Positions 36,441-49,000 of a stretch of 64,000 nucleotides of DNA are shown here, piece after piece; within the stretch, counting starts at the first letter, position 1, and the number at the start of each line of letters is the position of its first letter. Location: assembly GCA_024734555.1 (NCBI GenBank), contig JANPWX010000204.1:1962329-2026328 (forward strand), written 5' to 3'. The translations under genes were made by a program, and so were the position numbers. The notes under the pieces are model-generated. The model did no database searches, was not told the origin of the DNA, and saw nothing but the letters and a program-made list of their open reading frames with translations. This DNA comes from Trochalopteron elliotii. Its lineage: Eukaryota; Chordata; Aves; Passeriformes; Leiothrichidae.

Positions 36441-37757
36441 ACAGAGGGTATTGGTAAGTGGTAGTTAGCCTTCAAGTTCTAAAAATGTTTTCTTAATAGT
36501 TTGCATTTAAAATAATTTGCACTGTTCATTATAGTAGAGCTGCAGAATCACTGACCCTGCAGCTTAAATGTATTCTTCATGCAGCTCAAAAGGCACAAAG
36601 GGCTTGTCCCACAGGTGACAGGCTACAGTGTTTTAAAAGGTAACGAGATGAAAAATTTAGACTGAGATTTTCAAAAATGCTTTTATTTTTTAAAAGCAGG
36701 CTGTGCCTGTACAAACAGGACATGGTTGGCTATTCTACCTGAAGCAGCTCACTTGGCAGATGTGCCAACCTGTAGAGTGCTAGGCAGTGACCTAACCTGC
36801 TCCTTTTCTCTGTTACAAACAAGGAAATCAAATCTTTAGCGTTTATGAGTGAGGATTGTTCCAAATGTAACTAGACTTTCCTTTGGTCTAAAGCCAGACT
36901 TTGTGCAAAACATCCAACACAAAACCTGCACTTAAACCAGCACCAAATAAAACATCTGCAATTACCTGGGTGCTGACAAGCCTGATTTGTGTGTATTTGA
37001 ACACGGCCCTGAATCAAAAATCTGTATCCAAGTACCACTGAACTAACACATATTTGATATTGCAAGAATAAGATCTTGTTCTCCCTGAGAGAAAAATTAC
37101 TAGTGACCATAATTTTCCAGTTACTTTAGGAAACTTGTTACTGTCATTTCACTCAGAGCAAGGCTCATGGGTAGCACACTTGTTCATTTTCACACTAATT
37201 GTAGTTTGTTTTCTTTTAATGCCACTGCTGTATACAATGAAAACCAATAAAACCTAAGAACCAGGTACTTTTAAGACTGCTTTGCTTGGCTGGACATAAA
37301 AATATATGTGAACACTTTGGAGATATGAAAAGGGTGCATACAAAAATGATGCACATGGATTTTCGACTTCTGGGAAGAGGTTGGTCAAAAAAGATAAGGG
37401 GATACATGTCATTCACCACAGCTGAGAGCAGCAGCAAGAACTACCAGGTAACTGCTAAGTGTTTCCTGGCATTTCTTACTCCTTTGTCACTGTCTGTCTC
37501 AGAGTGAATTCAAACCACAGCTCCAAGGACACACCACACTACACACAAAAAAACCCCAAACCCAACCCCACCAAAATTTCCAACCTCTTTATCTGTGTTT
37601 GTAAAAATACAGTATTGCTGAAATTCTCTTTTTGAGGTGGCACAGGTATTTGTCAGCATAATGTAACTTAAGCTGCATCTTTTCATCTTTAAAATGTTCT
37701 AAAGTTTGTGAACAAAACAGAAAGCACTTGTAACAAGTTTCTGAATGCATAAATTCC
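36441..37757. other. Intergenic DNA between the HINT3 promoter and the NCOA7 3' end
   Basis: AT-rich DNA with small ORFs only. No repeat or exon was recognised. Confidence 0.55.
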
Positions 37758-37763
37758 TTTATT
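37758..37763 (-). terminator. NCOA7: Candidate polyadenylation signal of NCOA7
   Basis: AATAAA on the minus strand, 2.1 kb after the stop codon, with no coding sequence beyond it. Confidence 0.5.
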
Positions 37764-39904
37764 GAAAATATTGTGATAGCACTGCATTACATATATTCAA
37801 TATTCATAGTTTCAAGGGTCACAGAATTCTGATTGAACAACACTGTTTTGAATATAGACCACAGCGTCTAGATATGCTTTGACAAGGATAATATAATGGA
37901 GTAAGTTGTAGGTAGCAATAGTGAGATGTATGCAAAATGTTGAACTTGGTTTCATTTTGTTTGTTGTGGGGATTTTTTGTTGGGTGTTTGTTTGGTTGGG
38001 TTTTTTTAAACTATTAAGTGGTCTTCGGCCACCATTTAAAAGAGCAAAGAGTGTTAGATAGTCTGGGTATCTTCAAAGCATTATACTGGTAACAACTTCC
38101 AAAATATTTTAAAGCATTAACAATAAGAACTTTATTTATGGCTGTAGTAGACCACAAAGAAAGGAAGTGTGAAAAGCTCATGTGCAGCGTGGTACAGGTT
38201 TTCTGTGTATAGCATTGTTTGTATCCAACTGTGAAACTTCTGTGCAGGACTAAGACTTAGAAATGTTTTTTGAAAGAAAAGCAATTGGCTTTTTTATTAT
38301 TATTTAATCTATTCCAAAAGGAAAGAGCAGTAACTAAATTGAGTTTTATTACTCAGTTAATAATATTCCAACATTGGACTGTACTGTTTTAACGCACACT
38401 ACTGTCTCTAAAACCTGCCTTTCTCAGGACAGTGAAACATTCAAGTCTAAGGGCAGGACAGCATCCTAATAGTAGTTAAGCCTGGATTGTGTAAACAAAA
38501 CCACAGCTTAATGGCAAAGCAGAATTCCTTAGCAAGCAGTGAAGATTTCCAGTCCTCTGTCACACTCTCCCCATTTGGCAAATGTTTTATAATTTTGTAA
38601 TATATTTTATTTGTAAAATACATTTTACAAGTTTTGTAATATAGAGTCTTTTCAGCTTTGGCAGTGGGGGAGGGGGAAGTATCTGATAATTTTATTAAAA
38701 ACAAACAAGAAACCAGACTTCTGCTTGAAGTATTTTTTTAAAGGAAATTATATATGTAATTACTAGGAAAACAAGTTTTACACTAATGTGACCTGGCCTG
38801 TTAGGAAAAGAACTTTCTTCTCTAAATCTCAATTGTATTTTCTCCTTAACAAATTATTCAATTTGTAGAGAAACGCTCATAAAAGCACAGTGGGTGGCTT
38901 ATTTTGAATCATTTGGTGGTGATACAGAAAACCAGTTCTCTTAGAAATGTCCTTCATAAACAGTCAAACAATACTGGGGCAGGTGCTCAGAGCAAGCTAT
39001 TCCAATTCTGTGAACTGCAACACAACTGATAAACTCTACACCAGGGGGCAGTTGCCCAGTGTCTCCATACATTGCCAGAATAGTAATCTATTAACAGGAA
39101 TGTGATAGCAGAGTTAAGAAGAAGCACTATCCACCTTCTCCCTCATTTCAGGAAAAGAAAATGAAACAGAATTATGCACTCAAGTGTTTCTGCCAGGAAA
39201 ACAAACCCTCTAATTAGGGTATAATGAAAACCAAATCTCATTTACAAAATAAAAATATAAAAATTAACTTCAGAAATCAAATAAATTGATTCAGAATAAA
39301 TGCCAATGCATAAGAAACCTACCTCAACAGTAATTATCAAAATGAGATTTGAAACATTAAACAAAAAACCTCATGGCTAATACATTTACAAAAAAAAATC
39401 TACTATACAGTAACAATAAATAAAATAATTTTAAAAACATGTTCCCTTAAGTGCTGTGTACACCCATTTCTGATTCTTTTCCATGGCAAACAGTATGCTG
39501 TAGATTTTGGTAAAGTAACCTTTTATTTTTGGTCAGCATTTGCATGTTGAACATAAATACACATGGAATGTACTAGACAGTTATAGTTCTTCCACAGGAT
39601 CTTTTTCACAGTTACATAAAAAGTTTTCAACTTATACATTATGAAGGTTTTCATAAGCATTGTATCTTCAATGGAAGAGTGCTGAAGAGGAAGTAAAAAA
39701 CACTTCAGAGTGATCTCTTACTGTTCTGTCTCTTACTGCCTCTCAAAACCAGATCTTCTATTCTTGGGTTGTTTGGTTGTTTTTTTGCGAAGTCATGCTC
39801 TGGTACAAACTTGAGGAAAAAGCGTGTAACATCGTGAGGCAGCCTGCACCTTCTGGATAGCTTTTAAGTGCCTAATGGATCCAGTCCTTAAGGCAGTCAG
39901 TGTT
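37758..39904 (-). other. NCOA7: Probable NCOA7 3'UTR
   Basis: About 2.15 kb of AT-rich sequence follows the stop. A minus-strand AATAAAGG (plus TTTATT at 37758-37763) is the most distal clear polyadenylation signal; others occur near 39,516 and 38,133. Several poly-U and AU-rich stretches are visible. Confidence 0.55.
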
Positions 39905-40040
39905 TCACTCAAATGTCCATACTTCTACATCTTGTACTATGAAATCTTCTTTCTTAGTTAAGATGTCATTATTGAAGGTGCTGCAGGAGTTGCTTCGCCC
40001 ATGATACAAATCCGCATCTAACCATAAACCAAACCGGCCA
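39905..40040 (-). CDS. NCOA7: NCOA7 last coding exon (stop codon)
   Basis: Encodes GRFGLWLDADLYHGRSNSCS, TFNNDILTKKEDFIV and QDVEVWTFE, then stop. This is the conserved end of TLDc proteins. Acceptor TTCTAG. Confidence 0.96.
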
Positions 40041-43000
40041 CTAGAAAGGAAATACACAACAGATTTGGTGTTATATGGAGCAGTAAATGCACTGAAAGCT
40101 GTATAAACAATCAAAAAAGTGATACAGAGCAATCTTGGTGACTTTGAGGCCACATGTGAAGACCTCAGTCCTGGCAAAGCACTCATCAAGAAGCTGGTGG
40201 AGCAGTGCCCTTGCTTTCGTTTGCACCAGTGAGCGGGGCAGTGCGTAGGACCCTGCAAGTGCAGCCCTGGGCCCCCCGGCTGCTCACACTGCCAGCTGTG
40301 GCTACACCAGGGCACAGACCTCGGGGTCCCTTCCCTGGCTGGCTGGATGTGCACAGAGCACCTTCTGGTTATCCACTCCTGATGCAAACCACGCCCAGCT
40401 GTCCCACTTGGAGGCACAACCTCCTAGTAAGTTTTAGTTGGTTGTACAGCCTTAGCCCTTGATTTTGTACCTACTGACCTCTGAAACTCATGACCTGATT
40501 ATGCCCTGTCTGTATCCTTGCTCTGTGCGTCAACAGAAAAACAACAACTTAGTGAGAACCACATGATAAACCCTAGAAACTGATGGCAAAAATGCCATTA
40601 GGGATTATCTTCCAGTGAACAAACCACTTCAGCAATGAGTGATGTATCTACCCAGAACATCTGTTTTTCTTCCTGGCTAAAAACAACACCAACTCTGCAA
40701 CAAACCCTACTTGCCTACCATCAGTCACTCTAAGCAAACAAAATCGCTCTCAGTCTGTAACAGAAATCAGATTGCTGAGGTATCTCCACTAAACAACTTA
40801 CTAAAAGTAAGTTCAGCCATTTTACTGGTAAGTTTTTCTTGCACCAACCACTGTCCCTATTTCCATTCAAAATTTAAAAAAAAAAAGCTGGCTATATGAT
40901 TTGGAAACCAAACACTCACTCACCCTCCACCTCCAAGCTCCAGAGAGGTAGTGTCTCCATTGATGAAGTAGGTATTTTCTCCACTCCATTTAAATACCTG
41001 AGGGGGGGAAAAATGAACATATTTGGACTGTGAGGATTCTTGTAATCTCAAACTACTGGGTACCTATTCTTAGCAGCTAAGAAGTGAGGTCATTTTTAAC
41101 TTCTTGAAAGGGGGTAAGGTAAGGTAGAAAGTAAAGTGGTGTAGTTTTACATATTTAAAACTATGAACAAAGCCTAATCCTTACTTAAAATTCTGCTTCC
41201 CTCTCTAAATCAAGTGGTACCCTCTTGAAAAGGAACAATGTGTTCAATACAGAAAAAGCACATAAGTGAGCACCGAGGGGTATTTCAGTAGCACTCTTAT
41301 CTCTGTTTTGTTGTCACTATGATCCTAAGAATGCATGAAATTATATCCTATTCTTGATGTCATTGCCTTCCAAGGTAAGTCTTTGACAGTCCACTCCGTA
41401 ACTCCTTCGTGTTTCCCCCTTCAATTCATTTTAAACCCTTCTTTCACTCTTAGAGACTGTCCTCTCTTTAGATAATTACACTTTTGCTTAAAGTACTGCA
41501 TTGAAGCAATGAATGATTAACTGCACTCATCAACATCTGGCACATCTTCTACACTCAAACATGCTATCATCATAAAAATATCCTAAACGTTTCAGAAGTG
41601 GAACCCAAAAATCTTATTTCAGAAAGTAGACACCAACTTACCTTGAAATGTGGACTGAATGTGTAGAGGAATGTTTCACCAGTGCCATAGTAATGGTCAC
41701 TAAACCTGAAGGGATGTGTAGCATATGCTCCAAAAATCTGTCAGAATAAAATTATTACACTACTTTTGTGGAAAGTGCAGAATTCAAGAGAAAAACCCCC
41801 AAACATTTCAAAATACTTTCTAAGAGCAGATTTTCAAGTTAGAAGAACTAACTAGTAAAGTGTATCAGAATGAAAGTATTCCTCCTCATCTTCTGCACCC
41901 TGCAAGTTAAAAGCCAGATGACAACAATGGCAGCATCATCGCTGACTCTAGCAGCTACTGAAGAATGACACCTCCAGAGAGGCATTGCTTGTGACAGCTC
42001 CTTAACTGAGATACCTAAGAAAGGTATTTCCAAAGGCACTACTGCACTCACTGATATTCTGAAGCTTTTATTAGTGCTGAATACTTTCCTGTGGTAACTC
42101 TAGTTCAGGCAGTAGAAAATATAAAAGAATACACCCATGTCTCATTTTGGTATGACATCACTTCACAGTATGACTGGCATTTCATAATGATCACTTTCCC
42201 AAATGCTGCCCTTTCTGCTGAACCCCCTCCAAAGAAGCGCTCCGTACCTGGTTGTCCATGTCCTTGATGACGAGGAGAACGGGGCTGTCGAGGGAAGCCG
42301 ATTTGCGGTACAGCGTCTTCAGGCTGGTGCCGTGCTCCAGCGTGCTGTAGGCCAGGCGCCATGGATAGCCCTGCACCCGCGCGGGCAACCGCCGGGCCAG
42401 CTGGGCAGGGAGCAGGGAATGAGGGAAACGGTTACACCAGCAACACAGGCAGTGCCCCAGCCTATTCTCTTTCTCACACTCGGCAGGGACAGCACCACAT
42501 CTAAGAAGGAAACCTGAGGGTTTCCCAGCCATACCTGCTCTATGTGCATGTTCTCCAGGAGAGCGCTGTGATGCTTTAGGATAGGCAGAGTATCATCATC
42601 TTCTTCTTCTTCATAGAAACTGCAAACACTCTTTCGTCGTTTAGCTTCTTCTACAGTAATGATCTGTGGCAAGAGAACAAATATCCAACCTAAAGCACAG
42701 CTCTTACACCATCAATCCTCTGTTGAAGCCAATTAATTTAAAACTTACTCCTCAGCTGTCACATTGTTTGGAGAAAAAGCACCATATGGGATAATTTTAT
42801 CAAGCATAGGTACCCTTAAACAAATGGAGAAGATCTTTAGCTGAGGCTCAGTGCCATCATGGCACACAGAAAGCAACAGGAAAAGCTCCGAAATGGAACT
42901 GATGAGAAAGAAAAGGGGAAGCAACGAGGCCTAGCTACAAAACAAACAGGAAACCTTAAACCGTCTTTTCCTTCCATGAGTGTATCACCACAGCGGCCTT

Positions 43001-46000
43001 ATCTTGGAGCAGGAATCCCAGGATGCAGCTGCAGAGCCCACTGTGCTCTGCTATGCACCTCGCTGCCAATAAGGCTTCCAAATGGCTTTCATGTTACACA
43101 CCGATCAAGTTTTGCATAATTCCTCCACACCTTCACGATCACTGCTGGAACTTGCAGAAGCTGTTGACAGTCGAGACAACTGGGAAGAGATGCCTGGAGG
43201 TCCTGCACACACCTGCCCCTCAGGTGAGAAAACAAATGCACTAGACTGACTCCAGGTGTGGATTTAACCACACAACAAAGCACAGAAGTTTTGCATGACA
43301 ACCAGGGCTGGTGGGAAGCTCACACAGCCCTAATACCCTCAGTCACACTGGGCATTCTCAGTGGGATGAGAGTTACACATTTGCTGCATGCACTCATGTC
43401 CAGCTCACGCTCTCCCACAGATGCTTGGAGCTGAGCAGGGCACCTGGGCACCAGCACTCCAGTGCAGGGTCAGGAAGAGTGAGGAAGGCAGGATCATAAA
43501 GCAAAATCCAGCCTGATGTACAAACACTGCCATGTGTCCCTGCACACCTGAGCAGTTACAGGTATTCCTGCCCATGATACTGCAAGAGCTCTACAGCTTC
43601 ACCCTGTCCCTCCAACCTCTCCTTCTGAGACTGCAGATAATCCTGTGGTGGAAAAATTTTCATATGGTCAATTTTAGGAAAGGTGCATTTTTAGGAAATT
43701 ACTGCAAAATTACGGTAATTAAAAATCAAAAAACCGCCCACAACAAACTGTTCAAAGAAAACAATCTTTCTACTTGTATCATTGTTCTTTTTTGCCTTCT
43801 GAGTGGTTTGCCTTCCCTCCTCATCTCCCAGACCTTTACTGTATATATATTTGTTTTAATTAACACCTTTTAGACCGTAAATCAAAAGTACACAACTCTC
43901 CTTTTGAGGACTTTCTTTTAGGAGTAGTCTCCCCTCCAGGAGTGGGGGGAAAGTATCAGCCAACAGCAAATCAACCAAGAGGTATCAGTAGCAAAATACA
44001 AGCAAACTCACTGAGGAAACCAGAGAAAACCTATTAACACAATTCTAAACTGCAAATTGACTCCAGAGACAGACAAGCCCCCCTCTTCTCTGCATACACA
44101 TTTATTCAGTCTCTGAACTGCACATGTGAATGAACTTCAGTCAACAACTGCAAGAAAGAGGCATCTGCAAGATCAGGTATTTACAGACCACACAAAAGCA
44201 GAAATGAATGAAAAGAACTGACCACTACAGAAACTAGACCTACAAAGTCTTTCAAAGATTTTATAGGGCTGAGAAAGGAAGGTACCTGAGGTAGAAATGC
44301 CCCCCACCTGAGTACAGAGCACATTTGTTACTAGGACAGAAGTTCTGTCATCAGGTCCACACTGTTCAAACAGGAAACAATTCAACATACCTCCACAAAA
44401 GGTTCCCCCTGGTCTGGTCTGGCACAGTAAATAATTCGAATATTCAAAGGCATTTGTCTCTGTTTCATGATCCAGCAGTTTATTTTCAGTAGCCACTACT
44501 CTACCCCTGCTCTAGTGGCAAGAGTTCTCAGCCACAAGACTGACTGACAGCTACTGGCCATGGCATGCTGTGGTAAAATTGCTTATAAGCTTCTCTACAA
44601 TTACAGTTTCTGTTTCCCCGCAAGGGAGAGTGAAACTTTCACAGTCATCATGCCCAAATTTGGACTTTATTCAACAGAGTTTCCTGGCAGATCTACTTTA
44701 AATTGGTGAAGCTGGAATATATTACAAATAAAAGAGACACACCTTTAAAAGCAGTTTCCAGCTTTTCTTCCTTTCAATAAATATCTAAATGAAACAATAA
44801 GAGACAAGCTCCCAGTGTGGCCAAATCTTTCCTACATCTGTCTTCAGATCACTGACTCTCCTTCACGGAGGTTTTATGAAAATGGCATGCAAATAACTGA
44901 ACATTGAAATCTACAGCAATGTATGACTGCACTCAGCTCTAAGCAAAGCCAGGAAAGCTTTTTTTTAATCTTTCAGCTCACAAAGCACCACCACTGAGAA
45001 GCTACAAAACTGTAAAAATATTAGCTCCTTGGGAATAGAGGTTGCTACATTTCAAATGACAAGTCCCACTTCCAAGCTCCATTTTTCAACAGAACATACT
45101 GTGAAGATAAAAACGCTTAAAAAAAGAGAAGAGGGTAGTAGAATTTAAAGAAAACAAGTTTATGTTTAAGATGAATAATCAGGTAACTTTTTAAATCACC
45201 ATCAAGATATTTCCCATGTTGGAATTTATGTGTCCATTTCATTATCCCATATCCTTAGAACAGAAAGTGTTCTAACATGATTTTTAGAAATGTGTGCAAG
45301 CTTATTTCCCTTAGAAACTGGGCTTTGTACGCAGAAGAAAGAGATAACAAGCACAGGCTTGCCAAGTGGTTAAAACAGATTGCAGAAGACCACACATGAA
45401 AAAGCCAAAGTCCAATGATAAACTTATCCCACTTACACCCAATATTCAAACAGTACTGCTGTATGCACCAGAGAAGTAAAGGTCTGGCATATCACCACAC
45501 CAATCCATTTCAACCAGCACAGAGGAGTCTGGGTTGATGTTTACATGCATATATACATTTTGAAGATTTTATCTGTAGTATATAAATACATTAGGAATTT
45601 AGCTATGTTGACCATATACGCCTGTACAGCTTTGCAAAAGACTAATATCACACGGTCAAAATATTTACACAGCTTCTGCTGGTTGCACACCAGAGAGCTC
45701 CCAGTTGTTTACCTGCTCTTTCTAGGGAGAGAAGAAATGAAGACTGAAGGAATATGAATACATTTGTGAGACAGATACAAGCCTTAAGGAATCCTCTATA
45801 GGAAGCAGAAACTGTTATAAAGAAACACCATAAAAATCCTCAAAAGAACAACTGCTGAGATTCTTAGCAGAAGATGCACGCTTGATACACACATGCTTCA
45901 TGTAAAGGAAGAAAGCACTCACCTCCCAGCTTTTAGTAGTGGGCTCACTAAAGAAGTTGTCAATCATGTCAAGCTCCTCCTTTTCTACCACAACAAAACC

Positions 46001-49000
46001 TTGCTCTTTGGCATCTTTCCCATATATTTCTGGTGACCACTGAACAAAAAATGTGTACAAGTGATCCACCCTGTGAAGAGAAGATGAGGAGACAACCATT
46101 GTTCAGTGGTCCGTGAACCCAACACTGTCACGTAGCACAGAGGTTTAGTCCAATCCCAAAGCAGGGACAACTACACAAACAGGATACCCATGTACCTCCA
46201 CCCTCCCAGACCACACAAGGCAACAGCTCCCTCCACCTGGCAGCCTGAACCACTTCAAGGTTTCTCTGCTTTCACTCTCTGCAATATATTTTTCTCCTCC
46301 GTTTGCTATATGCAAAGCCAAAGCATCATGGCAAAACAGTGTGGCTTGTCCAGTCCCACACAGTTCATATTAAGAAGTCAAACTGATATTAGGTCATAGT
46401 CACAAAAGTTAACTCTGTAAAACACTCACTCTACCCATTTAGTTTGACCTCCAGCATGAAACAAGCAATGAGATCACCAGTGAAGACTACACAACAGTTT
46501 TGCTGCCCTTTAAAAGTTTTAGAGGCTAACCACAAAACAATCTTCATTCTCTTAGCATTATGAAAATAAGATGTTACTGACAGATTTGCTAATGATATAG
46601 CACCAGCAGCACATGCTCTTCCATAAATGTAGTCAGCTCTCAGCCACTGTCTTCAAAAAGATATTCCTTGACAACATCCATAACAAATCACAAAACAATT
46701 TCTGAAGAAGGCATTTATGTATTAACTTAAAATGAACACATGCAATTTCAAACAGGAATACAACAGTGGATCCACTATACAGAAACTCAGCTGCCAAAAA
46801 AACACATCAGACCCACAGTAAAGAGGGCACATAGAAAGATAGTATGCGCTTATGACACTGGATCTTTTTCCAGCTTTTCACCAGAAAGGTACATCCAGCA
46901 ACTCTCAGATCTATAGAAAACAGAAAAAACCTTTCAGAAATGTAGACATTTCCCCTCCCGTATTTGAAGTTACTTGGATTTATATGTATAATTAATCTTA
47001 AAATACCCTTTCAGCACTGTTACCGTTAACAAACGGGCAACTAGTATAATTCCAGATTTTTTCAAATGAATCTACAAAAAGAATAAAGGATTTACTTTGC
47101 TTCATCACGGAAATAATGAAAAAGGAACAAATCAGCATTGCTTACAGAAGTTTCAGAAAAAGCAGTCTGATTAGCTCTTTGCTAATTAATTTGAACTTTA
47201 ACTGAAAGAGACAGGTGACTTAAGCACTGTGTATTTTACATACAGTAGTCCCACTCTGGAAAGCTAACTATTTAATTCCTACAAATCCCTAAGAAAGGGC
47301 AATAAAAGTAGTGGCTTCTGCTGTCTGGCTAAAATCAGTTTGAAAACACATTTATGCAGGTGGATGAAGGAGAGCAGCACACTCAGATCTCAGAATCACA
47401 GAATGTATTTATGTTTTAAGCCACCTCTGGAAATCATCTAGGCCAGCTCCTGCTTATAGCAGAGCTAACCTCAAAGTTAGAGGAGGTTGCACGTTCTTGT
47501 CCATTTGAGTTGGAAAATCTCCAACAGTGATTCTAGAAGTTCTCTGTGCCATTCTACAAGGGTCTGGTGCCATCCTACATATTCTGTGTATTGTCCCCTC
47601 CCCTTCATTTTTTGACCAAGTGTCTAAAAGGAAGAGGGGAATAATGACCACCCAAGTTGTTTGGCTTTACTTCCTTGAGTCAGCAAGAAGCAAAGCCCTC
47701 CTTACTGCAAGGACACACCACTGACATGTTGAGTTTGCTCTCAACTTCCCCAACTCCTTTTCAGCAGAGTTACTCCCCAGGCTGCCTGTCCCCACCTACT
47801 GCTGCAGCAACTGCTCCATTCCAAGTACACAACTTTTGCATTTGCCTTTTCTGAACTTCCTGACATTTCTGTCAGCCCATTGTGTTGAGACCCCTCTGAA
47901 CAGCAGCCCTGCCCTCCAATTATAAGCACTCTTCAAATTTTGTGTCATTCCCCAAAATGGCAAAGGTGTGCTCTGTCTCAATGTCCATGTCACCAGTGAA
48001 GGCATTAAGCAGTATCAGTCCCCAAGAATACCACTTGTACCTCGCAGCCACTCAGAGCCTTTGAGCCCAGTGGTCCATTCAATTTTACAACCACCTGTAG
48101 CCTACCTGTCCAGGTCATATCTTTCCAATTGGGCTACAAGGCTACTATGGAAGATTGTGTTGAAAACCTTAGTAATGTGATGGTAAAACAACAATCCCTT
48201 GCATTTTCCTTGCTCAAACAGAAAAGTTATTTGGTCAGTAGAAAAGCGATTTCCCCTTGGTAAATCTATGACAGCTGATGCTGATCACTTCTTTCCCTCT
48301 GTGTGCTTGGAAATGGTGTCTATAAGGACTTGCTTTATAAGGACTTGCTTCCCAGGGACTGAGGTGAAGCTGACTGTCCTGTGCTCCCACAGATACTTTT
48401 CATTTTTCTAACAGTGGTTGCAGCATTTGTCTTCCCTATTATTAAGGAACACTCCCGGTGAACACAACCTTTCAAAAGATGATAGAAAGCAGCTTTGTAA
48501 TAACATCAACCAACTTCCTCAATATACTCAGAACGTTTCCTGTCAGGCCCCATGGACTTGTAAATGCTCAGTTTATTTAAGTAGTACATAACTAACTTTT
48601 CCTCTGCAATGGACAGTTGATAAATAAATCCAGACAGTCCAGATTTAAGAAGCAGCAGCATAAAATAGAAATAGGTGATTACAGAGGTGATGTCATTCTG
48701 AAAAGGGATGCTCTGCTAATAAAATTCTAACATTATGCTACAGTGGTATTTCCAAGCTACCAAACTGAAAATATTTGAGCCAATTATTAAATTGAAAAAC
48801 CACTTCTTGAGGAGCTTTCTTACAGCCAGCTTGAGGAACTTTCTTACAGCCAACTTGACAGCAAGAAAATTTATCCTAGAACTCAATAGCTGTTGTGGTG
48901 ATCACATGCTCATGAGTGTATCATGCACTAAAAAAGAGACATCAACAAAACAAAGTACTTGGGAAGAGACAACTATAGGAACCTGAAGTTAGTAACTCCA

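Larger units (their letters stand above)
42664..45922 (-). other. NCOA7: NCOA7 intron holding the alternative promoter
   Basis: Apart from the alternative first exon and its promoter, only non-coding sequence is seen. Small ORFs on both strands (up to 113 codons) have no recognisable content. Confidence 0.65.

Noticed and set aside
44173..44496. 107-codon ORF overlapping the alternative NCOA7 first exon
   Set aside because: It starts at GTG, is in another frame, and reads through the donor. The 26-codon frame starting at ATG 44468 is the conserved one.
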